A program made the position numbers and the translations under genes. A stretch of 64,000 bases of DNA from Nitzschia sp. DOCU1. Its lineage: Eukaryota; Bacillariophyta; Bacillariophyceae; Bacillariales; Bacillariaceae. The stretch lies in assembly GCA_951394045.1 (NCBI GenBank), contig OX595995.1, positions 1,426,001 to 1,490,000 on the forward strand, given 5' to 3'. Shown here piece by piece: positions 20,301-31,835 of this stretch. Position 1 is the stretch's first letter; the number at the start of each line of letters is the position of its first letter. A model generated the notes under the pieces. The model was not told the origin of the DNA. It saw only the letters and a list, made by a program, of their open reading frames with translations, and did no database searches.

Positions 20301-22903
20301 GATGACTGGAAAATTGTTACAAACTTACACTCTCCGACAGATGCGATTGTGGGCAGATCCAATCCAGCAATGATGGAGGAGTAAGAATCGATAAGTTCCA
20401 CTTCGCTGGGGCCATGGTCTGCAATTGCAGCCACGTCGCAGTAGCAAGTCTCGACCGTGGATTCATTTCCTACCGCGTCTTGCATCCGGCGTACTTGGTG
20501 GTGCGATGAGCGCGATGCTCCATTTTGTTGTTCCTCGACTGAGGCTTCGCCGTCATCCCCTGGGAGAGGCAGGACATTCGCCAGGTTTCGATGTCGTTGT
20601 GAGCCTCCAGGAACCAAGCTTATGTTTTGGAGAAAAGAGGCGGTGTCATAGAGAGTCAGGTTAGCGTCGGTGCATCCTCGACATTTGCCCGTTGCTTCAA
20701 ATTCTATTGTCAGAGGCTCCCCCAACACAATGGTAGAGGTCCGAACAACTTGTGCTTGGGTAAGCCGACGTTGATAGGGGTCACAAAATCGGCGTGACAA
20801 GAGATTGTACGCAGCCACAAAAGCATCTTGGAGAATTTGCACTTCCTCAAAAGAAGGTCCCAGCAATGAGGCATTGGCCTTGAGGTTGAAATCGACAATC
20901 ACAAATGATGAAAACGTGTCTGTGTCTGCTGGACAAAGAACGGCCTCGATCTCGGCCACGTCATAGACAAAGTCAACAAAGTCCAACTCGGAAGCTAGCA
21001 CATTCATGGAATCTGCAAAGCCTCCAATGCTTACACCTCTCGCATAGTCTTCGACCGGGCAGAGACATGCCGCATTGGCAGCATCGTGGAATTCTTCTTC
21101 CTCGCCCGACCAATCAGTTTCGTTGGAAGTGCCATTGAAGAAGAGATCAGTACCTTCCAGTACTACCTCCTGGGCAGCTCCAAATAGGTATGGGGCCTCT
21201 TCGCATTCTGATCCATAGCATGTGAATTCAATATGAAACAGAATTGAGGTCAAGGCTGCGAAAGGATCACGCACCACCACACCCTCGGCCAGTTCTCGTC
21301 CCACCAGACCAGAAGAACTTCGTAATCGCTGTTGCGTCTGGAGCAATGATTCATCTTCGAGTGCTCGTCTCCTACGGCGAGCAATGCGAGACCCCAATTC
21401 GACTTCAATGGATGTAACTTCACGTTGCCATGGATCACACACACCTGCTGTCCAGCTAGACTCAAAATGGTAGGCTTGTTCCAAAGCGCGGATCAAATCC
21501 TGTTTTTGAAGATCCGTCAGAGTACTGTCCGTCGTTGTGGTTGTGTTCAAAGCAAACCGCATCTCCACGGTTGTATTGAACGTCGCTTTCGGTGGTAGCG
21601 TGGTCAGTGGTAACTCTTCTGTGGACATCATCATTGTCGCATTGTTGTCGTTGCTTGCGAGATAGTCACAAGAGTTTGGCGACAGTCCAGTTTCTTTTAA
21701 TTCGACTAGGCCAAGAATCTCAATGGGATAAAATGGGACAGGAGTTGGCGCCACCGTTTCGTTGCTGTCAAGAATGACTGGCGGTGGGATACCCATGAGT
21801 TTATCCAATTCCTCATCGAAAATTCGAAAGAACAATGCCGAGTTTGGAGGCGCGCAAAAGCAAGGTTCCTGTTGCCCTTGTGTTTGCAACTGACGACGAC
21901 CAGCAAGTGGAGAATCTGCGTACTCGAGGAGATCCTCCTGCTCTTGTTCTTGTTCATATGCAAGGAGTCTATCATTTGCACTGCAGCCTTCACAAGAGCC
22001 TTGAAAGCGCACAAGATATTCCGTCGAAGGAGCATCCGGATCGACCGTTGTTCGATACGCCACTTGGATTTTATCCACTTCTCGAAAGCTCCCTTTTTGA
22101 TGACATGTCATGCGAGTCGTTCGACGATACGCAATGGACAGTCCTTGTTCCAATAAAGCAATAGCCGCAGTTTCATTGCCTTGATTGTCCATTAATCGGG
22201 CGGCCATGTATCGGTTCACGTGGAGGGGTCGTCCAGTCAAGGAAGTACAATTCGCTGCGACTGTGGGGCTGGGAGAAGGAACATCAGTGGAATTAGTTTC
22301 ATTGTTGTTCTGCGACATTATAATCATGATCTTCCTGTTTCCTTGTAGTTGTATGAAATTTTCCCACGAACTAGCTAGAGAAGCCGGTGCGGGAGTCGTT
22401 GTCATGAAATAGTCCTCATCATTATAGTCGTCATGGTTTTGATCATCGTTTGATGCACCGCCGCCCGCCGCTTGTGGTGCTGATCCCCCATGTACCATCA
22501 CGACATCGTCGACCTTTTGAGAATGTACCACGTCAAAGGAGACGAAGAACAGCAACAGAAGCAACAGCACAGAGGAAACGGCATGTCGTGCACATCGTGA
22601 TGGGCTGGTGGTGGTGCTTTCATGATGATGATGATTGGTGCCCGAAGACGAGGAGGACGACCGAGGATGTGCTTCTTCTTTCTCGTCTTGGGCCCTTAGT
22701 GAGGAGGAGAAAGCGCCCTCCTGGTGGTGGCCCTTCTTCTCTGGTGCGGTGAATATGAAGAATGACCCTCGGTCAATTTCACGGTCAGCAGCAGCATTTC
22801 TGCTGTTTCTTCTACTAGTAGTAGCCCCCCTCTGCCGCGGTGATTTGATGTTCGGAGGAGACCAGCACCAGTCCTGCTGTTTCTTTCTCTTCATCCTCAG
22901 CAT
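17376..22903 (-). CDS. Giant membrane-anchored Cys-module / LRR surface protein (1725 aa, 5 exons)
   Basis: Exons: 18864-22903, 18018-18781, 17867-17925, 17706-17775, 17376-17620; all junctions are GT-AG and keep frame. After a ~105-residue basic/Ser-rich N terminus comes a hydrophobic anchor (SSVLLLLLLFFVSF, ~111-125). Five Cys modules follow (starting near residues 219, 413, 658, 860 and 1125). Each has a Cys, a YN-type helix end, CD followed by RR (CDPWQR, CDPYQRR, CDRKFRR, CDALFRR), a CxxC (CEGC, CRGC, CRGC, CRNC; module 2 has CYGSEC) and a CxC (CFC, CLC, CYC, CFC, CFC). A long Pro/Ser stalk (SFPSAFPS, SKEPSKEPS types) precedes a second globular part with ~4 plant-type LRRs (TGTIPTELG, IGDIPTELG) and a Cys-rich end (CRLLPCDC). 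Probably a cell-surface recognition or adhesion protein (inference). The module family is not one I can name. The start is the first ATG after an upstream in-frame GTG. Confidence 0.8.
18400..19020 (-). repeat. Pro/Ser-rich stalk coding repeats
   Basis: Degenerate tandem units encoding PSxxPS (FPSAFPSSFPS, then EPSKEPSKEPS, then QPSSxPSxxPTGQPS). It is interrupted by the 82-nt intron at 18782-18863. It forms an extended, probably O-glycosylated spacer between the Cys modules and the LRR domain. Confidence 0.8.
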
Positions 22904-23609
22904 CACCTGTCCACAACAGGTACTACTAGTATTGCGATAATGATGCAGGAGAGTTGTCGTTGTCCTGTAGCTCTAGCAACGACAATGGAGGTGCTGAAGG
23001 ATATGTGGAGAGGGCGGGAGAAGCAATGTTGTGTGCGGTGCACCATGCACGACTTCTTGCAATGAACCAGTATTGCTATCTGCATTCTCGGGGATCGGAA
23101 GACAGAAAGTCCCGGCCAGGCACGCAGCATACTATTATGCCTTTGACATATGCCGTTCTCAAACCGAACAAGCCTTCACTTCGCCGGTATTAAATATGCT
23201 GCAGCGAACTTCCGTGAAATGTGCGTTCAGAATTTTTAATTCAACAACACGACAACAAGACCAGTCATTTAATTAAAGACCCTGTTGGAGGTTATTTATT
23301 ACAAGGATTCAAAGAACTTTCTACCTTCGATCATTATTGCCTTAGATATTTATGGTCAAAATACGTCGGGAGTGACGAGAACATTTAATGCACGTAGCGT
23401 TCCATACAGTGAGAACCGGTGTGTTTACGTTATATCTCTAAACTGTACTGTGATAAGTGGCACTATACTGATGCAGACATGGTACGACGATACTGTATGA
23501 TCAGAGGGACAGAGGCGACAATTTTCGATAGCCAGCATTGCTTAAACTTTCTTTTTATGCATTGGCAGCAGCAACATCGAATATACATTGTCATTACTAT
23601 TCAGCAACC
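22904..23609. other. Divergent intergenic region
   Basis: About 700 nt between the giant surface gene and a small plus-strand gene; presumably both promoters. No other feature recognised. Confidence 0.4.
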
Positions 23610-24131
23610 ATGACATCCGAATTCGCCCCCGAAGAAGGCCCGGAAGGATGTTATTTGACATATGATCCAGCCTCGGGGGGCCGCATGATGTTGCTGTACA
23701 CCAAAGATCAAATACCACTAAATGCCATCGGATTCATGACCCCCGGCCCCGGCAAGTCGTTTCCAGGCTTCAAGTTCAAGCAAGGTGGTGGCCGTGTCGA
23801 GCTCATCAAAGGCATTGCGGGAGGAGATCAGAATCGGCGGAAATATTACAGTGGCTGGGCACAATTCATCAAAATGGCGAAATCTTATCAAGGTTATGTC
23901 ATCAAGTTTCCACATGCCGAAAAGGGGGTAGAAGTAGATATTGTGGCATATCGTGCCAAGGACGAGCAACCCGTTTCCTTGGATTTAGACGAAGGTTTGA
24001 TTGAAGTAGGGGAATTCGATGCGGTGGCGGTCGTTCCAAAGCACAATCCTACGTACAAGGGCGTCCATACACTTGTATTATCCAATTTTATGGAACTAGG
24101 GAACATGGCGGGGGCGGCGACGACACTGTAA
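23610..24131 (+). CDS. Conserved-looking hypothetical protein (173 aa)
   Basis: ATG 23610 (AACCATGACA) starts an acidic soluble protein beginning MTSEFAPEEGPEGC. The frame is open upstream to 23538 but that part reads like 5' UTR. No signal peptide or membrane span. A compact single domain is suggested by alternating strands (GRMMLLYTKDQIPLNAIGF, YQGYVIKFPHAEKG, VEVDIVAYRA) and Gly-rich turns. I do not recognise the family. The base composition and regular hydrophobic pattern support real coding. Single exon; convergent with the GH3 gene. Confidence 0.6.
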   Translation: MTSEFAPEEGPEGCYLTYDPASGGRMMLLYTKDQIPLNAIGFMTPGPGKSFPGFKFKQGGGRVELIKGIAGGDQNRRKYYSGWAQFIKMAKSYQGYVIKFPHAEKGVEVDIVAYRAKDEQPVSLDLDEGLIEVGEFDAVAVVPKHNPTYKGVHTLVLSNFMELGNMAGAATTL

Positions 24132-24630
24132 CTAGGCGGAAGATGAGTGAAGGTTTTGGAACGACGACTACTATGGTTTACTTTTTCGCAAGAGATTTTG
24201 AACGGTCGCTATTATTTCGTCAAGCATCCGTCAAGTCAAGTATCTTGCCCCCAAAAGATCGGTACTCTTGGTATATGTTAAAATGATCATTCTGGTTAAC
24301 CTTCTAGAGCTCCTCCTTTCAAAGCGCTGAACTTTATTCGAGTTCCTAGATAGAAAAATATAGAAAGCAGGGGACGCTGTAGGTTTTTGGCATCCATCCG
24401 AATCTCTTTGTCAAATCGAGGCTGGTGGCGCGGACGAGATCCATCGTACACGACAAAGAAACTTGCGCCTTATGAGTTGCACTCCGAAATACGACGTTGC
24501 ACTTGCCCGGAAGGAATCTGCAGTTGATTAGTGGCGACCACGCCATCGATTCAATTCGTCCAATCTTCGTGGCGATTTCTTGTGGCGCACGGACAAAACT
24601 TTGGCTCCGTCGATCGGATTATCGTTTCCC
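24132..24630. other. Convergent intergenic region
   Basis: About 500 nt between two 3' ends; only presumed 3' UTRs seen. Confidence 0.4.
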
Positions 24631-27204
24631 TCATCGCCTTCCAAAGATCCCTCGAATTCCATTCCAAATCGTTTCTCCAAACTTGGCAATAGCTCCCAAC
24701 AAATTCCCATTCATAAGGGCAATGAGTCCATCCATGAATTCCATGGACAATGCCCCTCCACTGAACAAAATGATCGTTCTCAGCGGTAGATTTTCCACAT
24801 TAGCGCGGACCATGCGAACTTCGGCCGCCTCTGTGGGTCCTGGCTGAATCTCGCGACAGCCAATTTTGAAGACTAGCCAGAACAAGCCTTTGCCTAGGAT
24901 CGAGCTCGCCGCTACTTCCTTCAATAAGGAGTTACGATCAACGCTCTTGGAAGCGTGATGATTTGGTTCCTTTGATTGCCGAATGGAATCAAGAACAATA
25001 CTACTTTTGGGACCAAACCTTTGGGCAAAGGCATTGTCGTCGGTCGACATGCCATTCACCGACGAATAGGACTCCTTGGCCAAGATCGAGGCTGGGACAC
25101 CCGTTTGGAATGTGATGACTCGCTGCAGGCGAATATCCCTGCTGCTGGCTCCAACCTGGATTTCATACCGACCCAATTCCACTGTCCAGGTCTGATAACC
25201 AATGTCGTAAAAGGCAAAGGCGTCTTGTGATAAATCAAACGTAACCTCCTTTGATTCTCCTGGATTGATCAAAATTTTGGTAAAGGCCTTCAATTCATGC
25301 GCTGGTCGATACACGGACGCGTCCAAGGGTGCCACGTAACATTGAGATACTTCTTTTGCTGTAACCTTTCCAATGTTCTTCAACTGGAAACGAATCCGGA
25401 CTTGTTTTGTGGTAGGATCATCCATGGGAACAGTCACATGGAGCTGACTGTACTCGAATTCCGCATAACTTAGTCCATGTCCAAATGGGAAACGAGCTCG
25501 AGACGACTCCAAGCTCGAAACAGTATTCAAGTATCGATATCCAACATTGAGACCTTCTCGATATTCTACTCGATCGCGAGTCCCAGGAAAGTATCCATGA
25601 CACGGCAACTGACTCGCCATCGTGGGCAACGATTCGGGCAGTTTCCCACTGGGTGATGTTTTGCCAAATAATAAATCCACAATAGCTCTGCCGCCGGCTT
25701 GTCCCAATAAATATCCCTCCAAAATGGCCGAGACTTTGGTGATACAATCCGGCAATTCTACAGCACCCCCATTACTCAAAATCACCACCACCTTGTTGTG
25801 TTGTAGCGCCGTAATGATCTCCAGCAATGCTACTTGTTGTTTGGGTAATTTCAACGTCTCTCGATCGAAGCCTTCAGACTCCCAAATTTCGGGTAGACCC
25901 AAAAAGAGCACGACGACATCGCCTTCAGCAGCCACTTGTTTGGCTTGTTCCAACAAGTCATGTCGTATCGGCAAGTCATCACCACTAGTAGCTTGATAGC
26001 CAGGTGCATATTCGACGTGGGTTGTGTATTGTTGTATCGCCTCCCAGGCATGATCGACACGCGTCGGTGTACATTTAGAACTTCCCATGCCTTGATATCG
26101 ACTCGCCTTGGCGAATTCTCCAATCACGGCGATTTTTTCGCCGGAAGAAAGAGGCAACAAGCCATGATCATTTTTTAGCAATACCACACTGTCCAACGCA
26201 ATTTCGTAAGCAAGCTCATGATTGGCATTCCAAATGTCTTGTCGGCGTTGTTCCTCAACGGATTCATCCTCGTCGTTTGATGTTGAGGCAGGAGCGGGAT
26301 ACCGTCGAAGTAAATTCAGAATGCGACGCACGCTCGCATTGACATGGGTTGCCAAAAAAGGATCTTTGTGACAAGCTTGTTGTAATTGGCGTTGAAAGAC
26401 GCCTTGATTGCCGGGCATTTCCAAATCCATTCCCGCTGTCAAGGCTCGGACGCGATCATTCGTAGCACCCCAATCCGTGACACAGACGCCTCTATAGTTG
26501 AATTCCTCCCTTAATACTTGGGTGAGCAACCATTCATGTTCACAACAATACGTGCCATTGACTTGATTATAAGCTCCCATGACCATGGCGGGTTCCGCCT
26601 CCAATGCCAATTCAAAACTTTTCAAATACAATTCTCTGAGGGTGCGTTCATCGACTACCGCATTAACGACAAAACGATGCGATTCTTGATTGTTGACCGC
26701 ATAATGTTTGAGACAAGCTCCCACTTGTTTGGAATGCTGAACTCCATGGACGTAGGCCGCAGCCAAGGTTCCTGTCAAGAATGGATCTTCAGCAAAATAT
26801 TCCAAATTGCGGCCACCCCCCATGTGACGCTTCAAGTTCATGGCGGGTCCTAATAGTACAGATATTCCCAGTAGTTGACATTCCAAGGCCAATCCTTGTC
26901 CCATTTTCCAGAGAGTTTCCACATTCCAACTGCAAGCCACAGCACATCCTGCAGGAAAACACGTGGCGGGATGAGCTTGCTGGAGAGTGAGATCACTCAG
27001 GGGCTTGCGCACACCATGGGGACCGTCCGAAACGGTAATTTTGTGGAGATTCGCAGTACCCGAAATGGTCCAAAGACCACTGCCACTCAACAACTTTAGT
27101 TTCTGATCCAAGGATAATTGAGATATCAAATCGTTAATCGTGCTGTCATCATCATCATCATCACACTCGGCATTGTCGGCATGATCATCGAAAGATCGTA
27201 TCAT
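24631..27204 (-). CDS. Glycoside hydrolase family 3 beta-glucosidase-like enzyme (857 aa)
   Basis: Retaining exo-acting glycosidase of the GH3 family. N-terminal barrel motifs: VSDGPHGVRKP, GPAMNLKRHMGGGRNLEYFAEDP, CLKHYAVNNQE, MVMGAYNQVNG, and the nucleophile Asp in GVCVTDWGATND. The C-terminal sandwich carries SVVLLKNDHGLLPL, IAVIGEFA and VVVLFLGLPEIWESEGFDR. It is followed by FPFGHGLSYAEFEYS and an Fn3-like domain. After that come ~110 extra residues ending in a hydrophobic/basic tail (ILFSGGALSMEFMDG, GIRGIFGRR) that I cannot assign and that may be a membrane association segment. The frame starts at a GTG (27240); the first ATG is 27204, in DKMIRSFDDH, next to a run of Asp. No signal peptide is visible, so it is intracellular unless an upstream exon exists. 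Confidence 0.93.
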   Translation of the reverse strand: MIRSFDDHADNAECDDDDDDSTINDLISQLSLDQKLKLLSGSGLWTISGTANLHKITVSDGPHGVRKPLSDLTLQQAHPATCFPAGCAVACSWNVETLWKMGQGLALECQLLGISVLLGPAMNLKRHMGGGRNLEYFAEDPFLTGTLAAAYVHGVQHSKQVGACLKHYAVNNQESHRFVVNAVVDERTLRELYLKSFELALEAEPAMVMGAYNQVNGTYCCEHEWLLTQVLREEFNYRGVCVTDWGATNDRVRALTAGMDLEMPGNQGVFQRQLQQACHKDPFLATHVNASVRRILNLLRRYPAPASTSNDEDESVEEQRRQDIWNANHELAYEIALDSVVLLKNDHGLLPLSSGEKIAVIGEFAKASRYQGMGSSKCTPTRVDHAWEAIQQYTTHVEYAPGYQATSGDDLPIRHDLLEQAKQVAAEGDVVVLFLGLPEIWESEGFDRETLKLPKQQVALLEIITALQHNKVVVILSNGGAVELPDCITKVSAILEGYLLGQAGGRAIVDLLFGKTSPSGKLPESLPTMASQLPCHGYFPGTRDRVEYREGLNVGYRYLNTVSSLESSRARFPFGHGLSYAEFEYSQLHVTVPMDDPTTKQVRIRFQLKNIGKVTAKEVSQCYVAPLDASVYRPAHELKAFTKILINPGESKEVTFDLSQDAFAFYDIGYQTWTVELGRYEIQVGASSRDIRLQRVITFQTGVPASILAKESYSSVNGMSTDDNAFAQRFGPKSSIVLDSIRQSKEPNHHASKSVDRNSLLKEVAASSILGKGLFWLVFKIGCREIQPGPTEAAEVRMVRANVENLPLRTIILFSGGALSMEFMDGLIALMNGNLLGAIAKFGETIWNGIRGIFGRR

Positions 27205-28238
27205 CTTGTCGCGTTCCGTAGTAGCAGCAGGAGCTTCCACAATCTGAATATCACGATAATGATAACGTCTCCAATCTGCTGTCCTTATTGTTGGTTCGAT
27301 TACGAAATCGAATCACATGAAAGAGAGATGCAAAGTATCGTCATGATCTTTGACGACGCTAATGTGTGAAACATTTGGAGGATATGAAATCGCGCGCGTA
27401 ATAGTTGTATGATAGAATATTCGTCGACAGAAAGACGGACGGCAGGACAGACTGACGATATTATTATGTCAAATTAGTCTCTATGATGTAGATATTGCTT
27501 CGCGGCACAGTAGATATTGCTTCTCCACACCCAAGGAAACTATCGACCCGAGAAAGATACCAATCAGAAGTACTGTCCTAGCCAAACGACGTACCTGTCA
27601 CTCCCCAGATTGGAACGGCTAAAAAGTAGCAGCATTGACAACCTTCTCGAAACATTTATTGCCTGGCAGCAGTACTAGTAATCTTCTTGCTACTCTAGAG
27701 CGCCGCCCTGTTATTATTTCGTTATTAGCTAGAATCCATCCTCCTTTATCGCGGCGCTACGAGATAAGGATATAGATATCATTTTATTGCTTTGGGGGAT
27801 TGCCCGAATACGCGAGGCGATTGAAACTGCACCCCTTTGCGACGTTTTCATTCGTTTGGAAGCTGGGTTTGCAAATTACGCAGGAGCAAAGGAACGCGCC
27901 CCTCCAAAGCACGCTGCGCACTCTTACGTACCGGGGTAGCAAACCCCAATCCACATGATAAAGAATTTTCTCGCCACAAATTGTGAGCTTGTGGCGTCAA
28001 AAATTTGAATACGTGTCTTCATCACCGTATAGTTTGTATACCAACTTACATGGTTACTTAGGATCCTTCCTTTAAATGCAAATCTTTAAAATTTTGTCCA
28101 AACACGGTTTTTTATCGTATGCCTAACAAGGCAGAAACATCTTCGGAGGGAACCGTGACTCCACCCAACAATGTCACACAACCATTTCGATTGTTCTCAT
28201 CCATCGATTCATTTATACAAACGTCGTTATCACTAGTC
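27205..28238. other. Divergent intergenic region (1 kb)
   Basis: Presumed promoters of the GH3 and LRR genes. It includes a small perfect hairpin (TTCGATT / AATCGAA near 27296-27313) and a CAT-repeat end. The LRR frame is open from an ATG at 28119 to the preferred start. No RNA gene recognised. Confidence 0.35.
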
Positions 28239-30979
28239 ATGAGAAAGATAAAGACAGCAATAGGAACTTCTCTTTTGTGGGGTGGGCTCCTGGTCACATT
28301 TGAGATTGGAGGTATCGATGCTCGAAACAGCGTTCGTCGCAGCCACACGACGTACAAAGAAAATGATACCCAGGACTCTTCGCCGTCGAAACGGAGAAAG
28401 GCTAGTGGGGTGGTAATCGACGACATGTTAGATGAAAGCATATTTGAGGATAAGGACGCTTTGTGGGGACTGGGAAAATCTGACGTAGAATCAGTCGACG
28501 AAAGAGGAGTCGAAGTCAGCGATCGTCGGCGCAAACTACAAAAATTATCCAAAAAGGGCTCTTTGCCAAATACACCGACGACGCCATCCACCCCAGACAC
28601 AAGCCCACCCACGATACAACCGACTGTTTCACCGGAACCAACCGCACCCACAGTCTCACCGGGTCCCTCATTGGCCCCCTCTGGTGCTCTGGATGGGAAT
28701 TCAACGATTCCTTCCGACATGCCCTCGTTAGCGCCGTCAATAAGTCAACAGCCGTCGGCAAGCATTCATCCATCGGTGGTACCAAGCAACAATCAAGGGG
28801 AGGCCTCTGATTTCCCATCGTTCCTACCCACTCCCAGTCCTTCTAGCAAGCCGACAAACTCTCCCAGTCTGACGGCTACGTCATTTCCGTCGGGCGGTAC
28901 GACCGATCTTCCAAGTCCGACTCCTTCCTTGAGTCCTTCCACCTTGCAGCCTGACGGACCCTCGACCATTCCATCCGATATGCCGAGTTTTGTACCATCA
29001 CGTGCTCCATCAAGCTTGCAGTCTCTTTCGGTCGTCCCATCGAGTGCACCAATGATCGCTGCAGGAACCCCGCTACCAACTCTATCGTCTAATCCAACAT
29101 CATCTGCAAACGAGTTTCCCAGTCTAGCTCCTTCCTTGGGTCCTTCTACGTTGGAGTCTGGTGGAGCCTCGGCCATTCCATCAGATATGCCAAGTTTCGT
29201 ACCATCGCACGCCCCATCGGTGTCGGTATCGCCTTCGAGTGGGCCGACAGCCGCAGGAACCCAGCTACCAACCCCAACTGTAAGCGTTCTTCCCATCACT
29301 CAGACTCCTTCCTTGAGGCCTTCGACGTCGGCAGTTGATGGAGCCTCGGTTATTCCATCAGATATGCCAAGTTTGGTACCTTCTCACGCCCCGTCTAGTT
29401 CGGAATCTGTGTCGATAGCTCCGTCGAGTGCTCCGACGGCCTCTGCTGGCTCCTGCAGCGACCTGTCTCCGGAGGAAGCCATGACATCAAAGCTTCTACG
29501 CGTTACTGACCCCGCGGTCTTACTGAACGCTACAACGCCTCAAGGACAGGCAAGAGAGTGGCTTTTGAGTACAGGCGTCGATCCTTGTAATTTTCCTCCG
29601 TTGGAACAGCAATATGCCTTAGTTACACTGTATTACGCTACACAGGGAGACGAATGGATCAACAATACGGGGTGGTTGGTAGAGAAATCGGAATGCGATT
29701 GGGTAAACGTGGTATGCGATGAAACGTTTCAGGTGCTTAACTTGACATTGGGTACGTGTCGCAAATTGTTCGGCATCGTCTGGATGCGATGCACTTCTCA
29801 CCGTGCATTTCTTGTTTAGCAAACAATGAACTCAATGGAACCATTCCGGGGGAAATTCAAACGCTGACAAGCATGGAGTATTTGGATCTTTCAATGAACT
29901 ACCTAAAAGGCACTCTCCCGCTTGGTTTAGAGAGATTGTCAACGTCACTGAAAGTCTATCGATGTGCTCGCAATGAAATTACTGGCACTCTGCCGGAGGT
30001 CTTTGGAAACATGGCGGCACTTCAGGAGCTTTATGTGAGTATGACCTTGGGATCAATCATTTGTTCGCACGTAGATTTGGTTTGATTGTATCTAATCTCT
30101 GAATATTACATTCTCGTCAAAAAACAGGTGTCCGACAACAAACTGACGGGATTTATCCCTTCTTCTATCATGGCATTACCAAACCTGGAAAGGCTACTGG
30201 TAGATGCCAACCGTTTCCAAGGAGGTATCCCACCGGAACTGGGTTCATCTTCAATAACAATGTTTCACGCCTTTAGTAATCAACTGACAGGATCGTTGCC
30301 GGAAGCAATTTGGGAAAACACGGGGCTTGAGTTCCTGCGGGTGGACAAGAATTCGTTAGTGGGGACAGTATCGAACGGAATTGGGGCCTTGACGAATCTA
30401 CAGGAGCTGCAATTGGGATCAAATGCATTCACGGGGACAGTGCCACTGTTGTTGGGTCGGCTATCGTCGTTGGTGACCTTGTCGTTGGCCGAAAACAATT
30501 TCACTGGTACTCTTCGGGATTTCTTTTTGAATTTTACTGCCTTGGATACGCTGGATGTATCACAAAACGATTTCACTGGAACTATTCCATCGCGCCTGTT
30601 TGAACTATTTTCTATTCAGACGATTGCAATGAACAACAACCGCTTCGAAGGTCGCATTCCTGGCGTCTTGGGGAGCGCATCCTCGTTGAGTATCCTATCA
30701 CTCTACAGCAATGCTCTAACTGGACCCGTACCAAGTATTGTTACTGGAAGCTTGAGCAAACTGCAGGAGATGCTGCTGCACGAAAATCAGTTGACGGGCA
30801 GCATGCCACTCTCCATTTGTGAACTTCGAGCCGACGGCTTTGGAGAATTGGATATGCTATGGGCCGATTGTGGGGATGCGGCAGTTCCCAGAATCGAATG
30901 CAACAATCCCGAATGTTGTAACATGTGCTTTCCAGTGGCAGAAGAACAACGGGGATTTTTCAAGTTGACGGGATATTAG
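28239..30979 (+). CDS. Secreted Pro/Ser-stalk leucine-rich-repeat protein (859 aa, 3 exons)
   Basis: Exons 28239-29751, 29820-30034, 30128-30979; introns of 68 and 93 nt (GTACGT...TTTAG, GTGAGT...ACAG) both restore the frame. I prefer ATG 28239 because it begins a signal peptide (MRKIKTAIGTSLLWGGLLV); ATG 28119 would add 40 residues. After a basic RRRKLQ region comes a ~280-residue Pro/Ser/Thr stalk with IPSDMPSxxPSxAPS units. Next is an LRR N-terminal cap (LVTLYYATQGDEWINNTGWL then CDWVNVVCD), then about 11 plant-type LRRs (NELNGTIPGEI, NKLTGFIPSSI, NAFTGTVPLLLG and similar), and a Cys-rich cap (CNNPECCNMC) near the end. No second membrane span is seen, so it is secreted or wall-bound. Such proteins commonly act in recognition or wall adhesion. 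Confidence 0.88.
28580..29450 (+). repeat. Pro/Ser/Thr stalk repeats
   Basis: The coding unit (S/A)xIPSDMPSxxPSxAPS recurs near 28715, 28970, 29175 and 29350, spaced 170-250 nt, with intervening SSxPTxxxGTxLPTP spacers. This fits unequal-crossover growth of a stalk. Confidence 0.75.
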
Positions 30980-31142
30980 AAGTAGTAGTAGTAGTAGGCA
31001 GACAATTTGAAAAAGTTGAGTGCAGTGCAATTGTTCAAGTGTCTGAGCTACTACTGTAAATGCTACTAGTGACTCGCCGCTTCTAAGATGGGTTTTCTGC
31101 CCTTGTGTACATACTCTAGGTACTTCGCATGTGGGGGGTGCT

Positions 31143-31835
31143 TTATCGGAGCTCCAGAATACTTCGTGATGATGCTTGTCGGACAAATGGTGATGTAATG
31201 GAGTAGTCCAGTTGCTTGAGCGGTGCTCCCGTCTTGGATCGCTGCGGCTCTTCAATGAACAAGCTGATGCATGTTGCCGCGACATACATAATGTGAGCGA
31301 CGCCATTCCATGAGCTTCCTTCTCCCATGTGGCATCCATACGTATCACACAAATCATTTCGCCATAGAAATTGTACCAACGCCAAGGATAGTTGCATAAA
31401 GGCCCCAATCGTGTAGAACGCAACATCTTTTTGGGGAATTGGTCGGACAGTATAATGAATAGCGTGCAAAGCAAAGAGACAAAGAGCCAGTATCAAAGAT
31501 GCAATGGCGCCGGCGCGGGCTGGTGCAAATGTCGGATCTTCCGCTGCTGTTTCGTCTGTATATGTGACGCATCGGCCCGCACCGTCACCGTCAGATCGAT
31601 AGGAAAACAACCCAATCGAGCCGCCATCTCCTCCCGACGGGACGTCGTATCGTAGAAGATCGCAGCTGGTAATCCCAAGGAAATTGGCACAAACTAAGAT
31701 CCAAAATGCAAACGAAATTGTCAGATTAATCTCTCTAGAACCCAAGTTGATGTACAAAAGGATCTGTCATGGCTCACCTCCAAATCCCAATGTGCAAAAG
31801 AGCACTAGCTTTGCCGTCGATTCATTAAAGACCAT
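31143..31835 (-). CDS. Four-span membrane protein, hypothetical (202 aa, 2 exons)
   Basis: Exon 1 (31778-31835) encodes MVFNESTAKLVLFCTLGFG. An intron at 31694-31777 (GTGAGC...TCTTAG, 84 nt) joins in frame to VCANFLGITSCDLLRYDV (exon 2, 31143-31693). Hydrophobic segments: residues ~9-28, ~85-105 (GAIASLILALCLFALHAI), ~115-135 (FYTIGAFMQLSLALVQFLW) and ~155-172 (VAHIMYVAATCISLFI). A Gly/Cys-containing loop follows the first span and a short CDTYGCHMG loop lies between spans 3 and 4. The topology resembles tetraspanin-like or claudin-like four-span proteins, but I see no signature. Function unknown. Confidence 0.65.

Noticed and set aside
28112..28720. 202-residue minus frame
   Set aside because: Antisense of the LRR protein stalk; low-complexity complement.
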